A DNA stretch of 64,000 nt from Heterostelium multicystogenum. Its lineage: Eukaryota; Evosea; Eumycetozoa; Acytosteliales; Acytosteliaceae. Positions 11,377 to 23,920 of this stretch are shown here, in pieces. A program made the position numbers and the translations under genes. The notes beneath the pieces are model-generated. The model ran no database searches and was not told the origin of the DNA. It saw nothing but the letters and a program-made list of their open reading frames with translations. The stretch spans positions 1 to 64,000 of the forward strand of contig RCNN01000197.1 in NCBI GenBank assembly GCA_003667245.1, written 5' to 3'. Position 1 is the stretch's first letter. Every line of letters begins with the position of its first letter.

Positions 11377-12816
11377 ATGGATAATCTACTAAAATGTCCA
11401 ATATGCTTTGATTTCTATGATACTGCATTAATCATTATAACATGTTCACACAATTGTAAGTATACCTATAGATATAGCTATAGTTGTATTAAGGATACTA
11501 ACGATGTTCTAAATGCTTGCTTAGTCTGCTCTTTTTGCATAAAGAAGTACTTTTCACAATCTAATTGGTATTGCCCGATCTGCAGGAAGCCTGCGAGTAC
11601 CACAGAGCTGAGAAACAATAGACTCCTAGATGAATTGGTTGTGTGCTATAAGACATCGATCGATGGCTCGTCGCATTCTCTGGCGGTAGCTTCACAATCT
11701 TTGACTGCAACTTCCACTTTGAGAGACACAAGCGATACATACATTTCTTCGTCTCAACCAACCTATGCCGCAGTTGTAAAGAAGCGATCATCCTCAACAT
11801 CATCGAGTACAAGTTCTGTAGGAAGCGGAAGCGACAAGAAACTCAAAACAGAAGCAGCTAGCCAGACACTACCACCGACACAGCAAACACCAGGACGGAT
11901 GAAGACAAGATCAATGTCACAGAAAGAAGGTATCAAATATGATGACTCTCTGTTTTCGGATTCGTTGAACATAGCCTCAACATTCAGTAGCAAGCGTAGA
12001 GGAAGATCTCCAACCAAAGCAAAAGCACCAATTCCAGATCTACAACATGAAGATAATTCTCTGGAACCACCAACTTCAGATACACCAAAACTACAATGTC
12101 CTTTCTGCGACAAATCAATCAACTCAGACCTACTGGCAGAGCACATTGAATCACTACATCCAGATGATAAATCAAGCAAGTCTAAATCTAAATCTCTATC
12201 TAATAGTAATGATGATGATTTCAAAGATAGTGAGAAGAACAATAACAACAACAATCAACTGGTAATTATACAACCTAAACGCCTATTGCCATTGGCAAAG
12301 CTATGCTACACCATCATGAAGAACAAGCAGATTAAGGATTCTTTGAAGAATCTTGGACTTAAAACAAATGGCGATCGCCAAACACTCATCAATCGACACA
12401 GAGAATACACGCTACGGCACAACAGTCAGTGTGACAGTTTAAATCCGAAATCAACTGCAGAGATCATCCAGGAACTCTACGAATACGAACAAAATACTGC
12501 CAAACCAAAGCAATCAAAGAAACAATCAACACCAAAGCTTTTGCCTTTACCTCAGGTATCACCTCAGTCATCACCAATACTAGCACTAACTGGTAGTTCA
12601 CCAAATGATAACAACATCCTTAATAATAACAATCACAATAACAGTAATAATAATAATGACAATGACGATGATACTATATTTTCACAATCACAAGCAAGCA
12701 TCTTGTCGAACTCGCCTCCATTAACTTTGCATTCGCAAACATTGAAAAGCCACAGCGATGATCTTTTTGATAAACTAAGGTTGGAAATTCTCAGTAGGAA
12801 GCCAACGACCATGTAA
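11377..12816 (+). CDS. rad18: RAD18-type E3 ubiquitin ligase
   Basis: RAD18 with its E2 partner monoubiquitinates PCNA at stalled replication forks. All three signature parts are visible in order. A RING finger begins CPICFDF and ends WYCPICRKP. A small zinc finger lies near 12090–12160 (CPFC...HIESLH). A SAP DNA-binding region lies near 12290–12440, followed by QCDSLNPKS, a stretch typical of RAD18. One intron, 11456–11524 (69 nt, GTAAGT...TTAG), sits inside the RING. Because 69 is a multiple of three, the raw frame reads through it, but removal restores CSHNFCSFC. Ser/Asn-rich linkers separate the domains. The mature product is about 456 residues. The frame is clean, unlike most neighbours. 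The second zinc finger ends in His where RAD18 proteins usually have Cys. Confidence 0.9.
   Translation: MDNLLKCPICFDFYDTALIIITCSHNCKYTYRYSYSCIKDTNDVLNACLVCSFCIKKYFSQSNWYCPICRKPASTTELRNNRLLDELVVCYKTSIDGSSHSLAVASQSLTATSTLRDTSDTYISSSQPTYAAVVKKRSSSTSSSTSSVGSGSDKKLKTEAASQTLPPTQQTPGRMKTRSMSQKEGIKYDDSLFSDSLNIASTFSSKRRGRSPTKAKAPIPDLQHEDNSLEPPTSDTPKLQCPFCDKSINSDLLAEHIESLHPDDKSSKSKSKSLSNSNDDDFKDSEKNNNNNNQLVIIQPKRLLPLAKLCYTIMKNKQIKDSLKNLGLKTNGDRQTLINRHREYTLRHNSQCDSLNPKSTAEIIQELYEYEQNTAKPKQSKKQSTPKLLPLPQVSPQSSPILALTGSSPNDNNILNNNNHNNSNNNNDNDDDTIFSQSQASILSNSPPLTLHSQTLKSHSDDLFDKLRLEILSRKPTTM
11456..11524 (+). other. Intron in rad18, length divisible by three
   Basis: GT–AG intron inside the RING finger. 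It contains no stop in frame, so an unspliced message would add 23 residues between zinc ligands and destroy the finger. Confidence 0.85.
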
Positions 12817-13026
12817 ATAAACCCATACATAATCATGATTAGTATTTATTGACATAACTTAATATGATGTGCAACCTTGAGTTTAGTATACATACTAGAG
12901 ATCTGTAGTTCAGTGCAACAGATTTTTGATTTCGAAATTTTGAGGTTGTCAAGTTCCAACAAGTCAGACCTGAAATCATAATATTTAGATAGATAGATAC
13001 TATTATTTGAATGTAGTCAGAATAGA

Positions 13027-13740
13027 ATGATATCTTTGAGGCTAAAGAATCTAATTTCGATTGCCAAGAAACTACCTCTGGCTTCGTCACAGGTAAAGCC
13101 AAGCGAAGCCTTGGTTAGCGAGCTGAAACACTCGTTTGAACAACTGACGCTTGAAGACTTGCATTTAGATGAACAGACAGACCTCACCTCAAACAAATTA
13201 GTGTATCTCAATCCAGCTTATAAAACACCTTATGGCTATCCTATATCGTACTATCCTCTTCTGGAGGACAATGCTTTTACACTGTCTATTTTTGCTATGC
13301 CCAGAGGATCGACTATCCCTGTACATTCCCATCCAGGCATGCAGATCCTCAGCAAGATGTTGTACGGTGCCATTACAGTGGATTCTTTTGAACAACTATC
13401 GGGTGTTACAAATCCACAATCGACAGATGCAATCGACACCGTTTATCTCGGAAGACAAGTTATGACCAAAGAGAATTGTGCATCTTATTTATCACCCAAC
13501 TCAGTGCTACATAGATTTCGTTCACTCGAGAGCTCCAGTGCCATTCTAGAGCTACTATTCCCTCCATACGATTCCAATAGACCATGTACCTATTACAAAG
13601 AGAATGGCGCTCCCACCCCCGATTCAAAAGTTCAGTTTATACCGTTTGAACCCAATTTCAGTTGTGTCGGTCACAAAGACCACGCTAAGCTAGATGAGCT
13701 TAACAATACATTAACTAAGCTTTATGGTGGCAAACCATAA
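13027..13740 (+). CDS. ado: Cysteamine/N-terminal-cysteine thiol dioxygenase (PCO_ADO family)
   Basis: Iron-dependent cupin enzyme that adds O2 to thiols. In animals and plants this family oxidises cysteamine or N-terminal Cys of proteins and acts as an oxygen sensor for Cys/Arg-degron turnover. The frame is a clean 237 codons. The metal ligands are His100 and His102 in PVHSHPGM and His162 in NSVLHRFRS. Cys187 and Tyr189 (PCTYYKE) match the Cys-x-Tyr pair that forms a crosslink in the human enzyme. Length is near that of ADO (about 270). No targeting signal is evident. It lies in tandem with rad18, 210 bp downstream, with no functional link implied. Assignment to the family is firm; the substrate in this amoeba is inference. 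Confidence 0.88.
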   Translation: MISLRLKNLISIAKKLPLASSQVKPSEALVSELKHSFEQLTLEDLHLDEQTDLTSNKLVYLNPAYKTPYGYPISYYPLLEDNAFTLSIFAMPRGSTIPVHSHPGMQILSKMLYGAITVDSFEQLSGVTNPQSTDAIDTVYLGRQVMTKENCASYLSPNSVLHRFRSLESSSAILELLFPPYDSNRPCTYYKENGAPTPDSKVQFIPFEPNFSCVGHKDHAKLDELNNTLTKLYGGKP

Positions 13741-16700
13741 TGTAAAAAGTACAAATCCCATACAACACAACATATCAACTATTCAAAGAATTGATACTTA
13801 ATACAAAGTTACCACTGTACAAACGAAGAACAACAACTTAATAATTATTATTATTATTATAATTCTAGGTGTTCATTTATATATTTGTTTAATCATAATT
13901 TGTATTATTATAATCAAACTTAAATTTGGATGTGCATGTGTATGCCCAATAAATAGAAGTATTTCTACTCTATTTTTTTGTTGTCTTTTGGTAAGTGATC
14001 AATTCTATCTTCATCAATAAGGTTTGTTGTTGTTATTGTTGTTGTCTTTCTTGTTGTTGTTTTGAAAAACTGTTATATTCAGATAAGCCCTTAAAGCTCA
14101 TTTTAAAGATAACCGCATTTTCGACTTTTCTTTTCTGTCAAGTAAAGTTCCTAATTTCAGATATTTATGATTTGTGGGTTTGCAGATTCATTTGCCACTT
14201 CCAAAAAGAAAGCTTTTACGTTTTAGCGGGGCACAAACTAATCATCTTTCTGCACTGAACCAACCAGTCATTAAGTTAATTGGTACAACCAGAGACACTA
14301 ATTAATTAATCCCTCCGTAATTTACGATTTTTTTTTATTTTATTGATTTTATTTACATACCAGGAGGTTGTTGACTTTTGAGGGGGTTGAGGATGTATGT
14401 TTATCACCGGATGATCACTTAGAACAAATATTCGAGTTTCATTTCTACTTTTTCTATCTATCTATCTATCTGTATGTTACCTTTACTTTAACTTTAAAAA
14501 TCATTTTAAATTACAAATTAGAAGTAGTAGTAGTTTTAGTAAAGTAAAAGTTACAGAAAAACAACAAATATAATTATTTGACTAATCATAGAAAAATAAG
14601 AACAGTATTATTATAATAGATTGATTGGATTGTACTATGTAAGTGTCTTTAATTGTATAAGGTTATGTTTTTCACATCACTGTGATTGTGAGGTTCTTTG
14701 GCTGTTGACCTAATTTGGCTGGTGGTTGTTTTCGAATTCATCGGTCAAAACGATAAAACCTTTCCTTTGAAAAACCAAAAATTCGATGATGATGATTGGT
14801 GAGATGTTGGGATTAGCATCATCTTCCGATGCCCAGAAACCAACTTGTTTAGATATTTTGTAGGTTTTATTTTTACCGAAATCATCAAGAAATCTACAAG
14901 ATGGTGTCCCTCAACTCAAGTCTCCACAAATTATATCAATATTTTAGATATCTATCAAATCAACATCATTGTAATAATAGAAAATATATATTAAGATTAA
15001 AAGATTAAAGTGTAGTAGTATTAGTAGTAGTACTCTCAGTTTTTGTTTGTTGTACTACTACTGTAATTGTAGTGAATTGGATTGGGTAGAATTAGAGTCG
15101 AGTGAGTTGTCATGACAACAGAGTAGAGTAAATATAACAATTAATTAAAATTATTTGTAAATAGTTCAATTGTGATGATGTTGTTTCTCATCTCATCACA
15201 TCAGAAATTTGATCAAAGTGATGGTTTGGGGTGACGGTTTGGGTGTAATGGTGGTAGTGAGGTTTGTCAGCTCATACCATTGTTGCTACCAATAGAGTAC
15301 AATCTATTCCTTTTATAACAATGACAACACTGTCCGTATCATCATCATCATCATTATAATCTGCATCATTTCATAAAAACATCATAATCAATACATTATA
15401 ATTCTAATTTCTAAATTGCATTCCCACAACACATGTGATTTCAGTACTACCACCATCAACCATCCAACAAAATCAAAAAAGCAGGATGGTGGATCATACA
15501 TTACCACCCATAAATCATCACTCACCCTCCTGATGATATGGATGGTAGTGACAATTATGTCTCTCAATCCTTCTTAGCATACATCTTTTCAATGGTGAGT
15601 TGATCAACCAGCAAAAACAGGAAGTAGTATCACCTTTTTAAAAATAAACATCCTGAATACTCTAAACTTCATCATATTTCCCACCTTATTGTTGCTGCTC
15701 TTCCAAATTGGTAGACGTTATAATGAAAACATTGAATATTCAAATGCAATCACCATAATTTCAGGGTATATCTATTCTATTCCACCAAAGTAATTTAAAT
15801 TCCAGTTCATTCTACAATCATTCTTAACAAACATAAACTTTTACAGACATAGAGACTGTTCTCACTCTATCTGTCCATTTGGTTTACCTCTTCACTTTTG
15901 AATCAATCAACTCAATTTCCTAACAAACATCCATTTTTAACTTTTATATCTTTCCTTTTCCAAATTAACTTTTATAAATGTTAATATTAGATATTTGATA
16001 CCAAATCAATAGCAATATTAATAACAACATTAATATTAATAACAACACAAGAAAAACACACTTCAGTAAAGATATAAATAAACCTTTAGTAGTAGTAGCA
16101 GTAGTAGTAGTTGCAATAGTTAATTTCTTCTTTTGTTGATACATTTGTCTACCATTCATATATGTATAGACCATCTTCAAAATCCAAACCAATCCAAACC
16201 AAACCAATCACATACTAGATTTTTAAAGAATTAAAGATTAATTCTTTTAATGCCTACTACTCCAAACGTTTAACACTTGGCACAACACAGAAGTATTAAT
16301 AGCTTGAAATAATAGACATAGGTAGAGTCGTGAAAATCATTTAAATGTTTGGGTTTTTTGCATACCACACCATAGAGCATTAACAATCAAAGGCATTTTG
16401 TTATCATCTCTATTATTATTATTTATAATAATAAAACTGTGTGTTTTGTGTGGGTGTGACTACCTGACTGACTGACTGAATAAACATTCAAATCAGTTCT
16501 ACCAAAGAGCTAGAGTGAAAAGGTTAGTGGTGATGTGATGTGATGTGTTTGTTTGATTAGTTATTATGATATATTTTAATATATATCATAAAATTTTAAT
16601 GGGAAAGGAAAGTGAGTGTAAATTAATTTTATACAAATTTTAACAAGTTATATATATCATTTTTGAAAAATCCAACAGTCATTATTATTTATTTATTTAT

Positions 16701-19365
16701 TTGTAAAATTAATTAACTTAATTTATTTATTAATTCATTCATTTACTTTAGTTAGTTATATAACTTTTACAACAAGTTTGGAAGAATTCAACAACATCAT
16801 CATCATTATTATTATCATCATTATAACTACAGAAACTCCAACTTTCGATTAATTGATTTATAGATTTAGTTTGAGAAAAGCAAAATTGGATCCTATCTAA
16901 TCAGAGACCTTCACTACCACTTCTTTATAAAGTGCAACCTTTAAACAATCATCATTGCCTGGTAAGTTATCAAGTAGATTCTTCGTTTTTTTTTTTTTTC
17001 AGTTTTCCACAAAATTATGTAATAGGTTAGGTTTAGTCAGGTTATATAGATATCCTTTAAAGGATGAATAGTAATTTTTCAGAAAATTAGAATAATAATA
17101 ATAATAATTATAATATCATGATGGATTTTTGTTATCCAAATTAGTGTTACAAGAAGGTTATATCAATTAATTCTTCCATTCATCCGCCTACAATTTTTCG
17201 ATTTCAGGGGTATATTTCATTTTCAATATGATCAGTATCTGTTTTTTTTTATGTCATTAATCAATCATCAAAAATCTCAATATAACAAGCATGCTGATGT
17301 AATTTTGATAAATAAACTGACTTACATCAGAATCAATCTCTTTCACTCACACTACAATTTATCACCCCCTACTCCAAAGAGTCTAAGTGATTTTTTGGCA
17401 ATCACCCAATCATCACTCAAAATATTGATGACATTTTGCAAAATGCAACTTATTGGATCCAAAAGACATCATTGAATGATTCATCTGACTATGTATCATT
17501 TTATCAACAAATTTAGCAAGCTTAAACTTCTTCAATTTCAGTCTTACAATCTTACACCCCTTGGTTCAATATATCTCATATTGTTTCTATAATATTTAAT
17601 TTTAAATGTTACTTTTGAGATTTTAAATGTCTCCATAACATTTGTATTATAATATTGTAAATCATCTTTTGAGTTAAAATCGACAAATAACTCATTCCCA
17701 ATCAATATTGATTCATATTTTTTGATTTTAATATATTAACAACATGTTATGTTGGTGATTAACGTTTCAACATTAATGTATGTCTTTTCCAAGTTGTTAA
17801 TCAATCAAGTTAAACTGTCACATCATATTTCAATGGAAAAGCACAGTTATATAACTATATTTAACGAATCATTAATTAATTCAAAAATAATTGATGAAAG
17901 TGAACCCATTATTACATACATTTTCCATCTATACAGTAAATATACTCTAACCGACATTCTAAGAGACATAACAACAAACAACAACAAAAACAAGATCAAA
18001 CAATATTTAACTTAAATTGAATACGAAACCACCTCTGATATACTCCTTAATCTATCTATCTATCCATCAAGAAATTTACTATACCACATGTGGTAACACA
18101 ACACATCACTCACTCAATTGGTGTGGATGAGATTTAAAAACACACACACCTTTACACACATGATATAGACACTCACACACACTTCCATATGATCACACTG
18201 AAATACTCACTTGATATTTATAGAACATTATCAACCATCAATATAATTATATAGAATAACCAACAAAAGTAGTATTTTTAAATTTTATTATTTATTGCTA
18301 AATTTAATTATTTATATATAATATTTGCAAATATTTAAATATTTAAATATTATATTGTAGTTGTGTTGTTGCTGTTGCTATTGCTTTACTTGTACTTGCT
18401 CTTATTCTTATTGTAGTTGTTGTTATTGTTATGATGACAATAGTATTATTGAACAGAATTGAGTCAATCATTCACCCACGTTGTGGAAATTAAAATACTC
18501 AACACCACAACAACGCAACCAATCAATCAACCATCAAAGTTTTTTCATGTATTTTCCGTCAATTTCCAACCACTCTTTCCAAATAATATAATACATGTAT
18601 TTACACTCCGCGTACTCAATCCTAAACCATAAAACAAAAATATTAAATGAGAATAATCAATATCAATAATATTAGCAAAATATCAATCAATCAACAATCA
18701 ATCAATAAATCAATCACAAAAAATATCCAATCCACAACAAACACATATAGTAAACAATATTTAATTTTTTATTTCATTACCAAAAGTCTTAGTAGTAGTG
18801 AATCTCCAATACAACAACACAACATCATCAACATACCAACCAACTAACCAACAATTAGACAAAATAGGACAACCAACAAGTTGTTCTTTTTAGAATTTAT
18901 TGTATTCTTATTTTATTTATATATACAATTTACATCAATGTGCAGTGAAATTGTATCTTGATATTAAATCATCAACCATATCAACATCATCATAATTGTA
19001 TTAACATCATCAAAATCATCATCAATCATAAACACAATTACGATTCCATCCAATTTTGTAAATCCAAATCATTCTCCAATTGCATTAAAATCAAAAATAT
19101 CACAAATACCAATACCAGTAGTCTGATCAGTCGTCCCACTATAACATTTTCACTATATTATTACATATTATTCCAATCCCTAATATATTTATATAACTAT
19201 CATTCGAACCAACTCAATTTAATTTTATGTCCTTATTTTCTGTCTCTTTTTTCAACTTCATTTCCTAAAAAAACATCATCTGACAATTGTATTTTAAAAT
19301 AAACCAACCTAATATAAATCCAACTTCACAATAATAATAATTTCTTTCCAAATACTAATTTAAAA
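13741..19365. other. 5.6-kb non-coding region upstream of the LRR–RGS gene
   Basis: No credible protein gene was found on either strand. The open frames present are short and made of AT-rich low-complexity codons. Contents include many short simple repeats (CTAT units 14454–14471, CAT/ATC runs, AT-rich palindromes), a 14-bp palindrome TACCACATGTGGTA at 18082–18095, a GTGTGGGTGTG element near 16449–16459, and CACACACACC near 18141–18150. G-rich/C-rich elements of this kind resemble sites of the dictyostelid G-box factor. This could be a long regulatory region, a 5' UTR with introns or a source of non-coding RNA. Confidence 0.5.
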
Positions 19366-22300
19366 ATGGATTCTTTAAATTCTTTTACAGAATCACAAAT
19401 TATACAACCTTCATCATTAGAGCAGTACCAAGCATCATCTTCTGTAGCTCAACTCCAACAATCAATCGACCAAATTGAAATATATCCATCTCAAAACTTA
19501 AACTTCCAGTCACTTACACAGACACAAAATCCAATTTTCAATTTAAATCTCAGTAATATTAGTCTTTGTGATAGTAATAACCTAGCTCTAGAACCAGAGA
19601 ATAGTAATAATAATAGTAGTAGTAACAGTAATAATATAGGTGTATTGATTAATCGTAGTTTAAACCGAGAAGAATCACTCACTTCATTTACGCCATTTTC
19701 ATCCTCCTCGTCCTTCTCTGATTTCTCGAATATATCAAACGGAGCAGGCACCTCTGAAATAATATCCATGGGAACTATCTACACCGGCGACAATGGTGGA
19801 GTTATTGTCGATTTTTCAAAACCGAGACTTTTCAAAGATCCCCACCAAACTACCATGCGAGAAAGAAAAGGTCGAATCACTGGTCTACAGCAACAATAAA
19901 ATATCTTCAATCCCGGATGAATTCTTTCAAAACTTTCAACTGCTGACATACCTGAACCTCGAAAACAATAAGTATGTAAAACTTATAATTGCAAATCCAT
20001 TTTGTCCAAGATCAAATTAACTAACCAATTGATAACAAACCCAATAGATTTAAAAAAGCTACCTAAATCCTTTAAAAAGCTACAATCATTACAAATATTG
20101 AAACTATCCAAGAATAAGTATGAACTATTTCTCAATCTTTCCCTATTCTTTAGGAATGGCCTGAGTATTAATATTACATTCAAACTTTTTAATGAAATAG
20201 ATTTAAGAAATTCCCCAAACCAATTTTAAATATTAGTAGTATTCAGTCTCTGGATCTGTCAGATAATAAAATAGTATCGATTCCCAAAGAGATCAATCAA
20301 ATGGTTCAACTGAAAGAGCTATACCTATCAAACAATCAAATCGATGTCATTCCATTTCAAATTTCTGAGCTCACCCTGTTTATTTTCGAATTATATGGAA
20401 ATCCTGTAGTTTTGCCTCCTATGGAAGTGGTCGACCACGGAATAGAAGCAATCGTCGACTATCTATTGGACGAATCCAATCCACGACCAAACAAGTCGGC
20501 TACATTCGAAAACAATAGACAACGTCATCAGTCATTGCCTGTTGGAAGCACCTTGTACCAGCCTATCAACTTAAAATCGATATCCTCCGATGACCTAGTA
20601 AATAATGCCAATGGAAATATTAATACACCGAACAGTAGTTATAACTCTACAAGAAAGAATACCATGTATACTTCCACACCCTCGACCCAAAGCCAAGTCA
20701 ACCATTTATCGGTCCCACAATCAATACCAAAGAGGACTACTAGCGAATTCATTCCATTTAAATTTCCACCCAAACACAATAGTACTGAAAAGCTGTTCAA
20801 TTCCAATGGCAATTCTAATGTAATACACTCCTCGCCGACTGCCATCACTAATACCTACTATGCACCAAAGAAGGTCAAGCCCAAGACTAAGTCCAATCCT
20901 AAAATTTCTCTCAGAGACTCCACAAAATCCATGATGGACATTCAATATGATGGCAAGAATAAGCTACAGTCTCCAACTGTATCACCACCCTTGAACTCAA
21001 CTCCATCTTCAGTACCAATAACTACTACTTCTCCTCGCGCTTCTGTCCTCATCGAAAAAGAAAACTCACCAATAACCTCACCAAGATGGAGTTCCATGTC
21101 GTCTCTTGTTCTTGGAAATGGCTTCATTGACCAACAAAAGAAAGAAGAGAAGCAGTTGGCTAAGAAGGAGAAGGCAGACCTCAAGAAGAAGAAACGTGAT
21201 GAAGAGAAGAGGGAGAAGAAGGAAAAGAAAGCAGAGAAGAAACTTGAGAAACAACTCAAGAAGGAAACAGCCGAGTACTCCAATGGCTCAAGAAGACATA
21301 CCATCGCCACAACTTCGGAGATCCCCATCATTATTGAACAACAGATAAACCAACAGCCATCAAAAAGCGATACGGTCAACACCAGTGAGCTATCTGCGGT
21401 CGTGACCGAATCCATTTCCATTACAGAAAGCTTCAATTCCCATAATACTGCCTACGATAGTGGAACCATGACATCGACATCCTCCTCTATCATCAACCAG
21501 CAACAGCTAGCTGAAGAGCACTCACAACTCTCCGATATCTCATCTCATTCCAATGTGTCGTCTCCACCAACATCGCCCAATTTGACAGCTGCACCCTCCA
21601 TAGCTGCCACAACCAGCCTCAACCTGACCAAACTGTCGAATACAGACTCCAGTCACTCATCACTGTCACAATCACAATCTACTATCACCAGCAGCAAATC
21701 AAAGCCTCCACAACGCCCACATGTACTCCAGAAGATGGCTACAGTTTTGAACCTTACTCGTCCAATATCCAAACACTACACCACTTCTCCAGTTAGCCAG
21801 AACGGCCCGACCATCAAGGAAGAGCACAACGGCGACCTCCACAACCAACAGCCACTACAAACTTCCCAACAAATAACCTCTTCACTCCATACAGTCAAAA
21901 ACGACGAAAGTGTTTCAGATGTTTTCGATTCAACCAACAACAGCAGCCGAAGAGAAAGAAGAGGAACCATCGCATCAGAGATGGATCTCAAACAATATCT
22001 CAAAGTGCTCCACAATTCCAAACCAATTCCACCACTCGCCGAGCTACTTCAAGACAAAGAAGGAAAGGAGTGTCTCCGTGCTTTCCTAACCACTGAGTTC
22101 TCCGTCGAGAATTTAGATTGCTGGGTGCGAATTGAGAACTATAAGACTTTGGATATATCAAGGTAACTAAGTAAAACATAAACCAAAGCAGCAATTCAAT
22201 AGTAATATTAACATGCTCTCCTCACTGATCGATTGATTATAGTAAAAAGACTGAGTGTATCAAGATATTTAATCAATATATAACTGAAAGATCAAGTCAC

Positions 22301-22501
22301 CAAGTTAATCTACCAAGGAGTTGCGTAAAGAAGATCGAAGAATCAATGAACAACAAGGATGACAATGGTTTGTTCCCCAACATAGATACCATCTTCAATG
22401 AAGCTCAGCAACATATATTTATTTTGATGGAGACAGACAGCTATGAACGATTCAAGAAATCAAGCTTTTCCATTAAATATCTTTCCACTTTAAATATATA
22501 A
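19366..22501 (+). CDS. Leucine-rich-repeat protein with C-terminal RGS domain
   Basis: Probable cytosolic regulator of heterotrimeric G-protein signalling: RGS domains accelerate GTP hydrolysis by G-alpha. The start is the ATG at 19366. An Asn/Ser-rich N-terminus of about 150 residues precedes leucine-rich repeats (LVYSNNKISSIPDEFF, LDLSDNKIVSIPKEI, LYLSNNQIDVIP) at about 19850–20400. A long disordered Ser/Pro region follows, with a Lys/Glu-rich helix at 21130–21280. The RGS domain occupies about 21985–22470 (LKQYLK, FLTTEFSVENLDCWVRIENYK). Introns are 19972–20047, 20118–20200 and 22163–22242. One frame change near 19815 and one extra A in the run near 20050 are needed. The second exon encodes exactly one repeat. 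The LRR–RGS combination is unusual; no orthologue name is offered. Confidence 0.8.
22163..22242 (+). other. Intron inside the RGS domain
   Basis: GTAACT...TTATAG. Splicing joins LDIS to KKTECIKIF, continuing the RGS fold to the stop at 22499–22501. Confidence 0.85.
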
Positions 22502-22646
22502 CTTATAAATAAATCACCCATAACCACCAATATGAGGTTGGAAAGTATTAGTAGATAAACTAAAGGATATATTTAATCTATTTTATTTATTGGTGTAAAA
22601 AAACTAAATCTTGATAAATAATAGGTTTGTTCATTTGAAGTGGGAC

Positions 22647-23920
22647 TCACAACAAGCAACCTGATAGGTCAATGTCGATATCGAAGTCGATGTCGCAACA
22701 GTGTGGTCCGCAGCAGCTCTCTGTACATGGGCAGGTTGGACGGGTTGGACAAGCTGTGGGGAGAGGTGTGCCTACGATTCCGCAGTTGGGAATGTTGATG
22801 TGTTGGCATCCTTTGGCACGGTCACATTGATCAGTGGTGCAAGTGTTTCCATCGTCGCATTTGATTGGAGTGTTGACACATCCAGAGTTGGGATCGCAGC
22901 TGTCTACTGTACATGCATTGCCATCGTCGCAGTTGATTGATGTGCCAACACAACCTTTGTTGACATCACATTCATTCGAGAGACACTTGTTGTTTGGCGA
23001 GTTGCAGATCACTGGAGAATGAGTACATCCTCTAGATTTGTCACAGTAGTCGTTGGTGCATGCATTTCTATCATCACATGAAAATGGTGATCTGACACAT
23101 CCTGTGGCGTTATTGCAGCTATCATAGGTGCATAGGTTACCATCGTCACAGGAAATTGGAGAATTGACACATCCAGTCTTTGAATCACAGCTATCTGTAG
23201 TGCATGCATTTCCATCGTTGCAATCTACAGGTTGGCTGACACAACCAGTAGATTGATCACAGGAGTCAATGGTGCAAGCATCACCATCATCACATTTCAT
23301 TGGGGTGTGGACACAACCAGTGGATTGATCACAAGAGTCAACTGTACATGCATTGTTGTCATCACACGATATTGGACTGTGAGTGCAACCAGTGGAGTTG
23401 TTGCAGCTATCATAAGTGCATTGATTTCCATCGTCACATGAAGTTGGAGTATATACACAACCAGTATTTGGATCACAGTTATTTTCAGTACAAGAATTAC
23501 CATCATCACAAGAGATTGCGGTGTTTACACAACCAGTAGTTTGATCACAACCATCACAGTACAAGCATCACCATCATCACAGTTCATTGGAGCGTGAACA
23601 CATCCAGTGAATTGATCACAAGAATCAACTGTACACTCATTATTATCATCACAGCCAATTGGAGTATGTGTGCAACCAGAGCTGGGATTGCATCTATCTG
23701 TTGTGCAATTGTTATGATCATCACAGCCAACTGGGATATGAACACATCTTCCATCTCCACATCTATCTTCAGTACACATATCATTGTCATTACAAGGTTC
23801 TTTGTGAAGACAATCATGACAATCAATTTCCACACAAAATCTGATACGTTCTTCAACTTCTGCCATAGCATTAGCAATTAGCAACACTGTCACCAATACA
23901 ACAATTATAATCTTTATCAT
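22647..23920 (-). CDS. Secreted CTDC-repeat extracellular-matrix protein (EcmA/EcmB-like)
   Basis: The start at 23918–23920 gives a clear signal peptide (MIKIIIVVLVTVLLIANA), so the product is secreted. About fourteen units of about 24 residues follow, each of the form C-DDGN-x-CT-x-D-x-CD-x-x-x-GC. This is the Dictyostelium CTDC repeat of stalk-tube and slime-sheath proteins such as EcmA and EcmB. The twelfth unit is divergent (CNSPNNKCLSNEC). The protein ends in a Pro/Cys-rich tail and an Asp/Ile run. One base lost near 23550, inside a repeat, breaks the frame; homology is seamless around it. With about 430 residues it is much shorter than EcmA or EcmB. A structural matrix role is inferred from the family. 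Confidence 0.85.

Noticed and set aside
13995..14258. Cys-rich 87-codon frame
   Set aside because: Cysteines come from a TTGTTG repeat; no signal peptide or family pattern.
15965..16207. 80-codon minus-strand frame with a hydrophobic run
   Set aside because: Made of simple repeats (TAATAT, TAGTAG) that read as Leu/Ile/Thr; not a convincing gene.
17251..19302. Several open frames of 60–115 codons ahead of the LRR–RGS gene
   Set aside because: Ile/Asn/His/Ser-rich translations of AT- and CAT-rich DNA, with no conserved motif.
20942..21436. 164-codon minus-strand open frame rich in Phe and Ser
   Set aside because: Mirror image of the Lys/Glu-rich coding region of the LRR–RGS gene.
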